DNA of 64,000 bases from Candidatus Rifleibacterium amylolyticum (GCA_009917695.1 JAACJG010000006.1:248001-312000); one strand, 5' to 3'. Positions 52,840 through 62,237 are shown, counted from the stretch's first letter. Program-made: numbers and translations. Notes: generated from the sequence alone by a model not told the origin.

Positions 52840-53535
52840 ATGAAAAAACCAACTAACCTGTTCACAAACTTAGGATCCATACTGATAGCTGTAATGTTGA
52901 CGTGTCCTGCAATTTCATTCTCCGCAGAAAAAGCCGCCGGCAAAACCGCTTCCTCCAATCACTTCTTCGCTTTCGAAGATGCTGCTTACCACACGTCTCC
53001 CGACAAGCGCATCGGCGCCAAAATACTGGCTGACCCGGCAAAGGTGGGCCCATCGATTTCTTCGCTCGTTCACCTGACCTATCTCCCTGGTGCACATATC
53101 ACCAGTCATCGCCACGTTTACGTGACCGAGATAATCTACGTTCTCGAAGGCAACCTGACCCTGCGCATCGGCGATGAAATCAAGGTTCTTGGCCCGAACA
53201 GCACAGCCCATATACCGGCCAAGTCGTTTCATGAATATCTCAACGATTCGACCGATGTCGTCAAGTTTCTTCAGTATTACTCTCCCTCAGGCCCGGAAGA
53301 AGAATACCGCAACTGGGAAAAGCCGGCAGCGACTTCAGCCGCTCCTGCCCCTTCAGAGTCAGCAAAAGAGCCGGCAGCGAAAAAAGATGAGGCACCGGCC
53401 CACGTCATAGCGCCAACTCTGCCGCCAGTTCCCGGCAGCCCACAGCCAGTTCTCGGCACGGTCAGCGAAGGAACCGGCGAAAGCACCGACAAGCCAGTCA
53501 CCGAGCTTAAACTCAAAACCGGCAAGGATAATTAA
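52840..53535 (+). CDS. Exported cupin protein
   Basis: 231 aa. A signal peptide (about 1-29, ending SFSA) precedes a single cupin domain (about 60-150) with GAHITSHRHVYVTEIIYVLE and, further on, HIPAKSFHEYLND, giving the two His/Glu metal-binding motifs. A Pro/Ala/Lys-rich tail of about 70 residues follows. Cupins of this kind bind metal and may be sensors or isomerase-like enzymes; periplasmic ones are less common. It is first in the pilus operon, overlaps the next gene by one base (TAATG), and appears to be translated from a leaderless mRNA. Its role in pilus function is unknown. Confidence 0.75.
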   Translation: MKKPTNLFTNLGSILIAVMLTCPAISFSAEKAAGKTASSNHFFAFEDAAYHTSPDKRIGAKILADPAKVGPSISSLVHLTYLPGAHITSHRHVYVTEIIYVLEGNLTLRIGDEIKVLGPNSTAHIPAKSFHEYLNDSTDVVKFLQYYSPSGPEEEYRNWEKPAATSAAPAPSESAKEPAAKKDEAPAHVIAPTLPPVPGSPQPVLGTVSEGTGESTDKPVTELKLKTGKDN

Positions 53536-54290
53536 TGACAGTTCCCGAGACCAAGAGCTCTTATTACAGTGAAGGACTACTTGAAGAGGCTGTCCAGGAA
53601 AACCGCAGAAAACTGGAGCAGGAACCCGACAATCATCTGCTCAGATGCAGCCTGGCAAACGGCCTGGCCCGTCTCGGTCAATTCAACGAAGCCATAGCTC
53701 ACTATAAAAAGTGTATCGAAGCCAGCGAAAGCGCCGAATACTGGAACAATCTTGGCAAGGCACTTTTAAATGCCGGTCAATATCAGGAAGCCATCGAAGC
53801 TTTCTCTCAGGTTCTGAGTCGTCACCAGTGGCCTGACGCGCATTTTTATCGGGCACTCGCCTATCGCAGCCTCAACCAGCTAGACAAAGCCAATGAAGAA
53901 CTGCTTGAGGCAATCAGAATCAATCCGAAGTATCGTGAGGCCCTCAATGAGCGCGCCCATATTCTTGAAGCACTTGGCCGTATCGAAGAGGCTTTGAACG
54001 AATATAAAAAGGTAATTGCCCTGTTTTTTGCCGAATATCAGGCAAATGAAGCTGAAATGTACAGCTACGAAACCTCGGTATTGCTTGACAGCAACGAACT
54101 TGTCGAAGAACTGATCAGGCAGCTGCGCCGTTATATCCAGAAATTTCCGGGGTTCGCCGATGGCTACTACAAACTTGGCCAGGCACTCGAAGCCAAGGGG
54201 CTTAAGAACGAGGCGATGATGGCTTTCAGGCGTGCGCTCGAGATAAATCCCAGCTACGAAACCGCCAGAAAATGTTTCTGGAAAAGATAA
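53535..54290 (+). CDS. TPR protein (PilF/pilotin-like position)
   Basis: 251 aa, composed of TPR repeats (for example LGQFNEAIAHYKKCIEASES, AGQYQEAIEAFSQVLSRHQW, and LKNEAMMAFRRALEINPSYE). No signal peptide, so it is probably cytoplasmic, unlike the PilF/PilW pilotins. It shares one base with the cupin gene and lies 10 bases before pilB. It likely mediates protein contacts for the pilus ATPase complex or for regulation. Confidence 0.8.
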   Translation: MTVPETKSSYYSEGLLEEAVQENRRKLEQEPDNHLLRCSLANGLARLGQFNEAIAHYKKCIEASESAEYWNNLGKALLNAGQYQEAIEAFSQVLSRHQWPDAHFYRALAYRSLNQLDKANEELLEAIRINPKYREALNERAHILEALGRIEEALNEYKKVIALFFAEYQANEAEMYSYETSVLLDSNELVEELIRQLRRYIQKFPGFADGYYKLGQALEAKGLKNEAMMAFRRALEINPSYETARKCFWKR

Positions 54291-54300
54291 GTGAATTGTA

Positions 54301-56055
54301 ATGTGCGCTAAACCAGCCCCTCAGCAACGCAAACGCCTTGGCGACATTCTGGTCGAAGCCGGTCTGATCACCTCTGAACAGCTCCAGGAAGCCCTTGGCA
54401 AGCAAAAAGTGCTTGGCAAACGCCTCGGCAAGGTTCTTGTCGAAACCGGCATGACCAATGAAGACAGCATTGCCACCACGCTGGCGCGCCAGATGAATAT
54501 ACCTTATCTTAATCTCAACGAGCTGACCGTGCCGCCCGAAGTGCTCACGACGATTCCCGAAGGCATAGTGCGCAGTCATAATCTGCTGCCGGTTCAGCTC
54601 ACCGGCAACCTTTTGCAGATCAGCATGGCTGACCCTCTCGACGTTTTCATCATCGACGAAATTCATTACCAGACCGGTTATGAACTTGAGGTCGCCATCA
54701 GTCCTGAATCGCAGGTCGAAGCCGCGATCAGGCATTATTACGGCACCAGCGACAGTCTGCAGAACGCTGTCGATAATATCGCAGCCGAACGCAGTTCTGA
54801 GGTTACCCTCGACGAGAGTTTCTTTACGACCTTTGAACTCGGCGGCGAAGAGCAGAGCGTGCCGATCATCAATCTGGTCAACACCATTATTCAGCAGGCA
54901 ATCAACGACCGCGCCAGTGATATTCATATCGAGCCTGACGAAGAAATTATCAGAGTCAGATACCGCATCGACGGTATTCTCAACGAGCTGATGAAGGCAC
55001 CCAAGACGATTCAGAGCGAACTCCTCTCACGTCTCAAGATTATGGCGCAGATGGATATCTCGGAGAAACGCCTGCCGCAGGACGGTCGCATCAAGGTCAA
55101 AGTACAGAACAAGAGCATCGATCTGCGCGTTTCATCGTTGCCAACAGTATATGGCGAAAAGATCGTCATTCGTATTCTCGACAAGAGCCGCATGCAGCTC
55201 ACTCTCGATCAGGTCGGCTTCGACAACGATCTGCTCGAACTCTTCAAGACCCTTTCTTCATCGCCGAACGGCATCTTTCTGATGACTGGTCCAACCGGTT
55301 CGGGCAAGACCTCTACTCTATACGCCGCTATCAACTTCATCAGAAATGGCCAGATCAATATCACCACGGTCGAAGATCCGGTCGAATACCTGATACCAAG
55401 CATAAACCAGGTGCAGGTGCGACCCGAAATCGGCCTGACCTTCGCGCGCACACTGCGCTCGATTCTGCGTCAGGACCCCAACGTCATTCTCATCGGCGAA
55501 ATCCGCGACTTTGAAACCGCCCAGATCGCCATTGAATCTGCCCTGACCGGTCATCTTGTTTTTTCGACCCTGCATACCAACGATGCCGCTTCAGCCGTTA
55601 CGCGCCTGATCGAAATGGGTGTCGAGCCGTATCTGGTTGCGTCAGCCGTTATCGGCGTCGGTGGCCAGCGCCTTGTCCGCAAAATCTGCCCATCTTGTCG
55701 CACGTCTTACAAGCCGACCGGCGAGGCGCTTGAACTGCTGACAGAGCATGGCTATACCGATGCCGAACTGTTCAGCGGCAAGGGCTGTCTGACCTGTCGA
55801 CGCACCGGCTATTCAGGGCGAACAGCTATTCATGAGATCATGACCATCAATGAAGAAATTCACAGTCTGATTCTCAAATCAGTTTCGGCACGCGATATCA
55901 GACATGCATCGATAGCTGCCGGCATGCGCACCATGCGCGTTGATGGTATCATCAAGGCAGTCAAAGGCGTTACCACGCTCGAAGAAGTCATGCGACTCAC
56001 CCGTGGCGAAGAGATTCGCCGGGTAACCAGCAGCAAAACAGGTAAGATCGGGTGA
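54301..56055 (+). CDS. pilB: Type IV pilus / type II secretion assembly ATPase
   Basis: 584 aa, the usual size. An N-terminal MshEN-type domain (about 10-155; RLGDILVEAGLITSEQLQEA) is followed by the GspE N2 and C domains. Walker A GPTGSGKTSTLY is near residue 330, the Asp box/Walker B stretch LIGEIRDFETAQIA follows, and a tetra-Cys zinc site (CPSC, then CLTC) lies at about 460-505. It powers pilin extraction from the inner membrane. pilB overlaps pilC by 4 bases. The MshEN domain in relatives binds cyclic di-GMP, so pilus assembly may respond to that signal. Confidence 0.95.
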   Translation: MCAKPAPQQRKRLGDILVEAGLITSEQLQEALGKQKVLGKRLGKVLVETGMTNEDSIATTLARQMNIPYLNLNELTVPPEVLTTIPEGIVRSHNLLPVQLTGNLLQISMADPLDVFIIDEIHYQTGYELEVAISPESQVEAAIRHYYGTSDSLQNAVDNIAAERSSEVTLDESFFTTFELGGEEQSVPIINLVNTIIQQAINDRASDIHIEPDEEIIRVRYRIDGILNELMKAPKTIQSELLSRLKIMAQMDISEKRLPQDGRIKVKVQNKSIDLRVSSLPTVYGEKIVIRILDKSRMQLTLDQVGFDNDLLELFKTLSSSPNGIFLMTGPTGSGKTSTLYAAINFIRNGQINITTVEDPVEYLIPSINQVQVRPEIGLTFARTLRSILRQDPNVILIGEIRDFETAQIAIESALTGHLVFSTLHTNDAASAVTRLIEMGVEPYLVASAVIGVGGQRLVRKICPSCRTSYKPTGEALELLTEHGYTDAELFSGKGCLTCRRTGYSGRTAIHEIMTINEEIHSLILKSVSARDIRHASIAAGMRTMRVDGIIKAVKGVTTLEEVMRLTRGEEIRRVTSSKTGKIG

Positions 56056-57266
56056 ACAGAAGATTTGCATACAAAGCCCTCGACCTGAACGGCAAAACCA
56101 TGGAAGGCTTCATGGAAGCCGCAACCCCTGAAGAAGTTGGCACCTGGCTGGCTGATCGCAACTATTTCGTTCTCGAAATCGCTTCAGCACCTCTACAGAC
56201 TCTGGTAGCAACCGGCAAAGCTGAGCTCAGAATTCCGGCGCGTAAAATGAATTTTTTTCTGCTGCAGCTTTCGAGTCTTATCAATGCAGGATGTCCGTTG
56301 ATCATGAGCCTGCACGCACTCTATCGTCAGACGCCCAAGGGGCCGCTGCGTGAACTTTTAAAAGACCTTCGCGAAAAGATCGAATCTGGCAAATCATTTT
56401 CAGAAGCGCTCAAGGCTCACCGCAAGGTGTTTTCGAACCTTTTCATAACAATGGTAGAAGTTGGTGAGATTGGTGGTATTCTCGGCGAGATTCTCGAGCG
56501 CTACGCCAATATCAATGACGCCATGTACCGTCTGCGCGCCAAGATCATCAAGTCGATGATTTATCCGACCATACTGCTGGTGTTTACGATTCTGGTGGCC
56601 TGGGCTCTGCTCGCCTACGTTTTTCCGGTATTTATCGAAAAAATACAGGTCAGCGGCGATATGTTGCCTTTACCGACCAGAATGGTTCTGTTTGCTTCTG
56701 ACCTGCTGACCGGCAATTCGATATTGATCGGAAGCTTTATGGCTCTGCTGGTATTCGGTTTTTTCATGATGCGCAGTTCGGCAACCGGCTCGCGCCTGAT
56801 ATCGAAAACCATGATAAGTATTCCGCTGATCAGCGCGATGTTCAAGCAGATGGAACTTTCGCTGTTCGCGCGTATTCTGGGCACCCTGCTGAAATGCGGA
56901 GTGCCGATTCTCACCTCATTACAGGCAGTAGAGAAAGCCCTTGGCAACGTCATTTACAAAGAAGCCCTCAACGGCATCCGCGAAGCAGTCAGCCGCGGTG
57001 AATCGCTGACTCAGGCGATCAGCAAGCATCGCGACCTGTTTCCCGAAAGCATCATTCTGATGACCGATGTTGGCGAGCGCGGCGGCAACACTGGCGACAT
57101 GCTGGAAAAAGCCGGCATCATTTACGAGCGTGATCTCGAAACCGCGATCGAAACTATCGTTTCACTTCTGCAACCGGCCATGGTAATCTTTCTTTCGATT
57201 TTCGTGGTAACTTTAACCATGGCAATGTACCTTCCATTGTTTGACATAATTAAAACTGTGAGATAA
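56052..57266 (+). CDS. pilC: Type IV pilus / type II secretion platform protein
   Basis: 404 aa, standard length. Two GspF domains (about 65-190 and 270-395) with the pattern LSSLINAGCPLIMSLHALYR and LGTLLKCGVPILTSLQAVEK, three transmembrane segments, and the typical VEVGEIGGILGEILERYA and DVGERGGNTGDMLEKAGIIY. It is the inner-membrane rotor/platform on which PilB acts. The first ~60 residues (FAYKALDLNGKTMEGFMEAA) are the usual N-terminal cytoplasmic domain. Confidence 0.95.
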   Translation: MNRRFAYKALDLNGKTMEGFMEAATPEEVGTWLADRNYFVLEIASAPLQTLVATGKAELRIPARKMNFFLLQLSSLINAGCPLIMSLHALYRQTPKGPLRELLKDLREKIESGKSFSEALKAHRKVFSNLFITMVEVGEIGGILGEILERYANINDAMYRLRAKIIKSMIYPTILLVFTILVAWALLAYVFPVFIEKIQVSGDMLPLPTRMVLFASDLLTGNSILIGSFMALLVFGFFMMRSSATGSRLISKTMISIPLISAMFKQMELSLFARILGTLLKCGVPILTSLQAVEKALGNVIYKEALNGIREAVSRGESLTQAISKHRDLFPESIILMTDVGERGGNTGDMLEKAGIIYERDLETAIETIVSLLQPAMVIFLSIFVVTLTMAMYLPLFDIIKTVR

Positions 57267-57314
57267 AGTAACAAAGACTGCAATCGTTTGTCGCAAAATC
57301 TTCGTGGAGGCTCT

Positions 57315-57830
57315 ATGCGAAAAAAAGGTTTTTCACTTGTCGAGTTATTGATCGTTGTGCTGGTAATAGGCATTCTCGTTGCCATTGCCATTCCGAGATA
57401 TCAGAGTATCGCCTCCATTGCCCGCGCTAAATCATGCCTGTCGAATCAGAAGGGCGTCGAAAGCCTTATCTCCCTCTGGGAAGCCAAGAACTTCGAGCTT
57501 GATTCAGGTAAGAATCGCTGGTCATGGGTCGATCGATCAGGCAACATGCGCTGGAAGTATTCAAATGCACTTCTGCAGCTCAACGATATCGCCAAGGACA
57601 CCAAGCTGTTCATCTGCCCTGAAGCAGCCAATCGCTGGGGCTACACCTGGAACGGCTCAAGCTACCGTTTTTACAACACGGACAACACCGGCCTGTGGAT
57701 CATCGGATCGACCGGAAAAATGGGCGGCCGCGGCGTCGTATGCGCCCTCAGGCTAGGCACCCGCTGGATCGGCATGAACGGCCAGATGGGCCCGGACGGT
57801 TCAAAGGACAGCGCTCACCATTACTGGTAA
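57315..57830 (+). CDS. Type IV pilin / GspG-type major pseudopilin
   Basis: 171 aa from the ATG at 57315, preceded by GTGGAGG. Leader MRKKG, then FSLVELLIVVLVIGILVAIA with Glu5, is a textbook prepilin signal and N-terminal helix. The globular part contains CLSNQKGVESLISLWEAKN and a Trp/Gly-rich end. As the gene directly after pilC with the cleanest signal, it is the best candidate for the major pilin. GspG-type pseudopilin is the alternative; the lack of a secretin in the window leaves this open. Confidence 0.88.
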   Translation: MRKKGFSLVELLIVVLVIGILVAIAIPRYQSIASIARAKSCLSNQKGVESLISLWEAKNFELDSGKNRWSWVDRSGNMRWKYSNALLQLNDIAKDTKLFICPEAANRWGYTWNGSSYRFYNTDNTGLWIIGSTGKMGGRGVVCALRLGTRWIGMNGQMGPDGSKDSAHHYW

Positions 57831-57835
57831 GCTGA

Positions 57836-58336
57836 ATGGCTAAAAGCACAAGCTGCCTGGCCAAAAACTCAGCAAACAATGCAACTCCGGGATCGAGTCT
57901 CCACCACCGCAGTCGGTTCAGTCACCGGAGCAGAGTTTCTGGCTTCACCCTGATCGAAGTATTGATCGTAGTTCTGGTCATGGGCGTTCTTTTTGGCACC
58001 GGCCTTTCTGTGTATTCCGGCGTCACCCGCGATTCGCAGCTGCGCACCCGCACCGATGAACTCACCAGTTTTTTTGCGGCCTGCCGACACCGGGCCGTTT
58101 TGCGCCGAACACCAGTCAAATTCATCTATGAAAATGGCATTCTCGGCACTGATCAGTCATACAATCTTCGCCAGAGAATCAATGAAGTCGATGTTCAGAC
58201 AGCAAACAAGCTTTTTAACAACCTTTCGGTCGATAACAACGGCATCTTCATGCTGAATGACCGGCCGATCAATCACCTGCAACTGCCGGTAACGCTGCCG
58301 GGTGGTCACTCCAGCTCAATAACAGTAGGTCTTTAA
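57836..58336 (+). CDS. Pseudopilin-like protein (GspH/FimT type)
   Basis: 166 aa. The prepilin signal SGFTLIEVLIVVLVMGVLFG is preceded by an unusually long leader of about 35 residues rich in Ser and His. The remainder (RTDELTSFFAACRHRAVLRR, then VKFIYENGILG) fits GspH/FimT minor pseudopilins. Another start within the leader (no obvious one is present) would shorten it. It begins 5 bases after the pilin stop. Confidence 0.82.
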   Translation: MAKSTSCLAKNSANNATPGSSLHHRSRFSHRSRVSGFTLIEVLIVVLVMGVLFGTGLSVYSGVTRDSQLRTRTDELTSFFAACRHRAVLRRTPVKFIYENGILGTDQSYNLRQRINEVDVQTANKLFNNLSVDNNGIFMLNDRPINHLQLPVTLPGGHSSSITVGL

Positions 58337-58753
58337 ATGCAGAGACACGCACGAGCAGAAAAACACGCAAGCGTCGGCAATCGTCGCGGCTTTTCTCTGC
58401 TCGAAATTCTCATTACCCTGCTGGTACTGTCAGGCTCGGTGGTCATCATGTTCTCCGGCTTTGATACGGCAGCACAGCTCGACATGTTTGCCAGCTTTGA
58501 ATCTGAAGCGGCATTTCTCGCCGAACGCGAAATCGAACTGCTCAAATCAGAATTGCTGCAGGGCCACATCAAACCGGCAGCTGGATCGATGAAAAGCCGC
58601 TTTCGCCTTAAACCTGGCTGGAAGATTGCAAGCGTAATGGCCGATATCGACAAGGAAGATTCCGTGCGCCTGATCTGCTCGGTCAGCAATGGCGACCGTC
58701 TCTTTCAGCTTGAATCGTTCATCTACGTTCCCACAGCAGGAGCCAAAAAATGA
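58337..58753 (+). CDS. Pseudopilin-like protein (GspI/PilV type)
   Basis: 138 aa. RRGFSLLEILITLLVLSGSV is a prepilin signal with Glu5, preceded by a basic leader of about 18 residues. FESEAAFLAEREIELLKSEL follows, as in minor pseudopilins. Its ATG begins directly after the previous stop, and it overlaps the next gene by 4 bases. Confidence 0.82.
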   Translation: MQRHARAEKHASVGNRRGFSLLEILITLLVLSGSVVIMFSGFDTAAQLDMFASFESEAAFLAEREIELLKSELLQGHIKPAAGSMKSRFRLKPGWKIASVMADIDKEDSVRLICSVSNGDRLFQLESFIYVPTAGAKK

Positions 58754-59148
58754 TCTTACGCAAAGGCTTTTCGCTCCTCGAAATAACAGTGGTCATGCTG
58801 ATCATGGGCCTGACCATCACTGCCCTGCTCCAGATGTTTGACTGGAGCCAGATGCGCTACTCAGAAATATCGCGCGGCTGGCAGCGGCGGGCAGGACTTA
58901 CCGAAGTCAGATTGTGGCTGCGCGACAGAATTATTCATTCAGACTTCGACAACATCTCGGCTGAGAACCTTGCCAATGCGGTAAGACTACCGGCCGGCCT
59001 GCACATCGCAAAGCTCAAAATGCGTGAGCACAATGACAACACCTGGTTCATCACTCTCGATTACTTTGACGACCGCAATAGAAACCAGAAAGCCGACCCC
59101 GGTGAGTCCGCGACCAGGCTGTTCTGCTTCAGGGGGAGGTCGGCATGA
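58750..59148 (+). CDS. Pseudopilin-like protein (GspJ type)
   Basis: 132 aa. RKGFSLLEITVVMLIMGLTI is a prepilin signal with Glu5. The body (RRAGLTEVRLWLRDRIIHSD) matches the GspJ/PilW-like pattern, though it is shorter than most GspJ. It overlaps both neighbours by 4 bases, so translation is coupled. Confidence 0.82.
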   Translation: MILRKGFSLLEITVVMLIMGLTITALLQMFDWSQMRYSEISRGWQRRAGLTEVRLWLRDRIIHSDFDNISAENLANAVRLPAGLHIAKLKMREHNDNTWFITLDYFDDRNRNQKADPGESATRLFCFRGRSA

Positions 59149-59552
59149 ACAGGCGTGGATTCAGTCTTTATCTGACATTTCTCATCAGCACAGTTATCTT
59201 TTTGCTGGTAACCACAAGTTATGAGATAAGTAAAACCGCGCTCGATCTCGGGCGCTCAGAAGCGATAGAAACCCAGCTGTTTCATGCCGCCGATGGCGGT
59301 CTCGAACGCGGTCTGGCGCACCTTCGCCAAAAATATGCGCCATTCACCATGAACTACAGTTCTGTCATCAACAGTCGCCGACGCCTGGTAATCAACGTTG
59401 AAGCGGTCAAAGTCAACGGTTTGATAGATCTGCTGGTGTCGGCCAATCTCTTCGAAGGCAATCGAGAACTTGCCAGCAGAAAGCTTAAACGCAGCGGAAT
59501 CAAAAATTTGCACGGGCGCAACGGTATCGGAAAGTTAGTGGAGGCCACATGA
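59145..59552 (+). CDS. PilX/GspK-like minor pseudopilin (short)
   Basis: 135 aa. RRGFSLYLTFLISTVIFLLV is a prepilin-like helix in which Glu5 is replaced by Tyr, as in GspK/PilX proteins. It is followed by LFHAADGGLERGLAHLRQKY, the matching amphipathic part. It is much shorter than the 848-residue relative on the opposite strand. It overlaps pilM by 4 bases. Confidence 0.78.
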   Translation: MNRRGFSLYLTFLISTVIFLLVTTSYEISKTALDLGRSEAIETQLFHAADGGLERGLAHLRQKYAPFTMNYSSVINSRRRLVINVEAVKVNGLIDLLVSANLFEGNRELASRKLKRSGIKNLHGRNGIGKLVEAT

Positions 59553-61243
59553 AGAGCACCAGCAACAAAGGCTTATATGCAGCATTTGACATAGGAACAG
59601 CCGCAATAAAAGCGGTAATAATAGAGGTTACCGATACCGGCAAACGTCTGGCTTCGCTCGAAGACGAGCCGCTCAAGCCGGTTTCCGAATTTCCCGGCGA
59701 AGACGAGTATCGTCAGCATGTTATCGCATCACTTTTAAATCTGACCGAACGCCTGCCTTTGAAGGAATGCCGACATGTGGCGGCTCTCTATTCAAACCGC
59801 GAACTGCAGGTAAAGATTATTGAGCTGCCGAGCCAGGTGCAGGCCGATCAGATCGACAAGATTCTCAACTGGGAAGCCAAGAAACTGCTATCTCCCAACT
59901 TTCGCGAAGAGCCCTATGCTTTTGCCTACAAGATCATTCGCAAGAACCCTTACATGGTGGCTCTGTCGGTAATACCACAGCGGCTGCTCGAGAGGTTCAC
60001 CGATATGTTCGAATCGGCCGGTATCAAACTCGACAGCTCTTACGGCGAAGTTTTTGCGGCTGATGCACTCAAGGAGATTGTCGATATTTCCGGTCTGCCG
60101 GCAATGTCGATTGTAAACTTCGGTTACAGCGGCACGCACCTGCAGATTTTCGCAGCTGGTGAACTGCGTTTTTACCGTTTCATACCATCGGGAATGAGTG
60201 AAATGACCGTCCCCCCCACCGACAGCGAGCTTGAGATGTTCGCGCAGAAGATCAGATTCAGCTTCGATTATTTCCGCGCCATCAGCAAACTCAACCAGAT
60301 CGACAGTCTTTTCTTCATGGGCGGCGGCGCAGCCCTGCCTGGTGCCCTGCCCTTTTCACGCAGCTACTTCAATCCTTCACGGGTTAATATCGTCGATACT
60401 TCAGGCGGCATCGACATCAGCCCGATACTCCCGGAAATCACCGACAATTCTCCAGCTGAAGAGAAGCAGCGGCGGCTTCTGCCTTTCATTCCGTCAATTG
60501 GCGCTATTCTCGCCAGTCTGTCAGAGCAGTCGGCCAGCATGAACCTGAGCGAGTGTCTCAAAAACAAAAAACGCGACAAGCGCATCCAGGAACTGGCGAA
60601 ACTTCTGCCACTCTGGATCGGCATCGGCGGGTTGCTGCTGATCGTGCTTGTGCTTTTCGTCTGGCGCGGTAGTCTGCAACAACGTCTTCAGGAAACCGAA
60701 AAACAGAAAGATTCAGCCCGAATGGGTGTCGAAGCAGTAACGATCAAAGCCAATCGCCTGCGCGCTTCGCTCGACACTGCGATAAAACTCAGCCCGGCAG
60801 CGCGCAAGGCTCTTCTGCCGGTAATACAGAATCGACTCAGCGTCGATCAACTGCTGTTTGTCATGGCACAGGCACGCCCGGAAGGCCTCAAGATCGATGA
60901 AATTCTCATCCGCGCTGATGCCGAAGCCGAAAACATAGGATTTGAGAATGTAGACATGCAGATGCCTGGTGACACTGGAGAAACAGGGGAATATGGTGAG
61001 ACCACCCCCAGAAACGAGTTTGCCAGCAGCCTCGCTGATGATGTCGGCGATTCAGATGCAACCGGCGAAGGACTCATCGGTAAGATTATAATTATAAAAG
61101 GAACCGCAGCCAGCAACGAAGAGCTCAGCCAGTTTGCCGGAACGCTGAGCGAAAAGCGTGTAATTAAGCGCTACAAAGGCATAGACAGCCGAAAGACAAA
61201 AGCTTCTGGCCTGGAATTTCTTATCAGAGGAGAATTGCCATGA
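59549..61243 (+). CDS. PilM-PilN-like fusion (pilus inner-membrane assembly)
   Basis: 564 aa. Residues 1 to about 340 are an actin-like PilM domain (AAFDIGTAAIKAVIIEV, then QADQIDKILNWEAKKLL and SLFFMGGGAALPGAL). A transmembrane segment follows at about 350-375 (LPLWIGIGGLLLIVLVLFVW). Then comes a coiled coil and a PilN-like periplasmic domain with an acidic insert. PilM and PilN are usually separate proteins that interact; here they are joined, somewhat like GspL. It bridges the cytoplasmic ATPase to the periplasmic PilO layer. It overlaps the next gene by 4 bases. Confidence 0.8.
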   Translation: MKSTSNKGLYAAFDIGTAAIKAVIIEVTDTGKRLASLEDEPLKPVSEFPGEDEYRQHVIASLLNLTERLPLKECRHVAALYSNRELQVKIIELPSQVQADQIDKILNWEAKKLLSPNFREEPYAFAYKIIRKNPYMVALSVIPQRLLERFTDMFESAGIKLDSSYGEVFAADALKEIVDISGLPAMSIVNFGYSGTHLQIFAAGELRFYRFIPSGMSEMTVPPTDSELEMFAQKIRFSFDYFRAISKLNQIDSLFFMGGGAALPGALPFSRSYFNPSRVNIVDTSGGIDISPILPEITDNSPAEEKQRRLLPFIPSIGAILASLSEQSASMNLSECLKNKKRDKRIQELAKLLPLWIGIGGLLLIVLVLFVWRGSLQQRLQETEKQKDSARMGVEAVTIKANRLRASLDTAIKLSPAARKALLPVIQNRLSVDQLLFVMAQARPEGLKIDEILIRADAEAENIGFENVDMQMPGDTGETGEYGETTPRNEFASSLADDVGDSDATGEGLIGKIIIIKGTAASNEELSQFAGTLSEKRVIKRYKGIDSRKTKASGLEFLIRGELP

Positions 61244-61881
61244 AAAACATAGGAGCCAATATGGCGGCGCTTCTCATCGTTCTCATCGTAGTATTTTTCG
61301 TCGGTCGCATTTTCCTGCTGGCTGACGTTCAGAGGCAGCTGGAGCAGTCTGAAGGAGAACTCGAACAGTATAGGACCACTCAGACAGAGATCGACGCCGA
61401 ATACGAGAAGTTAAAGGAGCGTGTAAAGAACGCAGATGTGCCGTTACGCAGCAACAAACTGCTGATCGCCGGTCAGGAAGCATCGCTGCTGCGCTCGACT
61501 CTCGACCTTGGCGGCAAAAGCCTGCGGCTCAATTCCTACGCAATGCTGCCGTCATTCAGGGTAAAGCCTGCCGAAAGCGACAGTTATTCCGACAGCCCGG
61601 CTCAATCGCCTGGCAGCCCTGAAGAAATGCCACAACTCGACGATCAGGGCATGCCGGTCGGTTTGGCGGCAGATGACGATGAAGAATGGCCTGGCGTCGA
61701 GGTTATTCCGGTCAAGATGACCTTCACCTCGACTTATCGTTCTTTTGGTAAGTTCCTCAGCGATGCCGGTAAAAACATGCCGGTAAACGCAGTCAGGTCG
61801 ATGGATCTGCTGCTGAAAAGCGATGGAATAGTCAAAGGCACGTTGATCATGAATTTTCCAGTTGCTGAGAACGGCAATTAG
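61240..61881 (+). CDS. PilO-like periplasmic alignment protein
   Basis: 213 aa. A single N-terminal membrane segment (ALLIVLIVVFFVGRIFLL), a coiled coil (about 32-68), an acidic Pro/Gly-rich linker (about 108-150) and a ferredoxin-like C-terminal domain (VIPVKMTFTSTYRSFGKFL) follow the PilO/GspM layout. It would pair with the PilN half of the upstream fusion. It is placed by architecture and context more than by motif. Confidence 0.7.
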   Translation: MKNIGANMAALLIVLIVVFFVGRIFLLADVQRQLEQSEGELEQYRTTQTEIDAEYEKLKERVKNADVPLRSNKLLIAGQEASLLRSTLDLGGKSLRLNSYAMLPSFRVKPAESDSYSDSPAQSPGSPEEMPQLDDQGMPVGLAADDDEEWPGVEVIPVKMTFTSTYRSFGKFLSDAGKNMPVNAVRSMDLLLKSDGIVKGTLIMNFPVAENGN

Positions 61882-61905
61882 CAGCTTAACACTGAGGAGA
61901 CACAA

Positions 61906-62232
61906 ATGCAGAACGGAAGCGAAACCTGGAAATGGGGCGTCGTGTTCATATTGCTGGCGATTTTTCTGGTAACGGCCAATCAGGCGTATCAGCATGTTAC
62001 CAGCCAGGAAGACTACGAGCCGCCCGATGACTATCTCAAGGGTGACTCGTGGGATATCGAGCACCAGAGCGGTCCGGGAGCCGGGCAACCAGTGCAGCTC
62101 ACCCCCGATCAGCAGGAAGGCCTGGATCGACCGCTGGGTGAACCAAACCCGAATTCAGAAGAGCCTTTCGAGCCGGTGGTGATTGACGAAGACATCGACT
62201 GGAACAAGGTCAAAGATCCATCTGAGGAATAA
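61906..62232 (+). CDS. Small membrane-anchored acidic protein (PilP-like position)
   Basis: 108 aa. A short cytoplasmic start, one membrane segment (WGVVFILLAIFLVTANQAY) and a Pro/Glu/Asp-rich, probably disordered periplasmic tail. TGAGGAGA precedes the ATG. It occupies the place where pilP normally lies, after pilM-N-O, but lacks the lipobox and the beta domain of PilP. It might link the inner-membrane complex to the secretin; this is only context. Confidence 0.65.
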   Translation: MQNGSETWKWGVVFILLAIFLVTANQAYQHVTSQEDYEPPDDYLKGDSWDIEHQSGPGAGQPVQLTPDQQEGLDRPLGEPNPNSEEPFEPVVIDEDIDWNKVKDPSEE

Positions 62233-62237
62233 CATCA

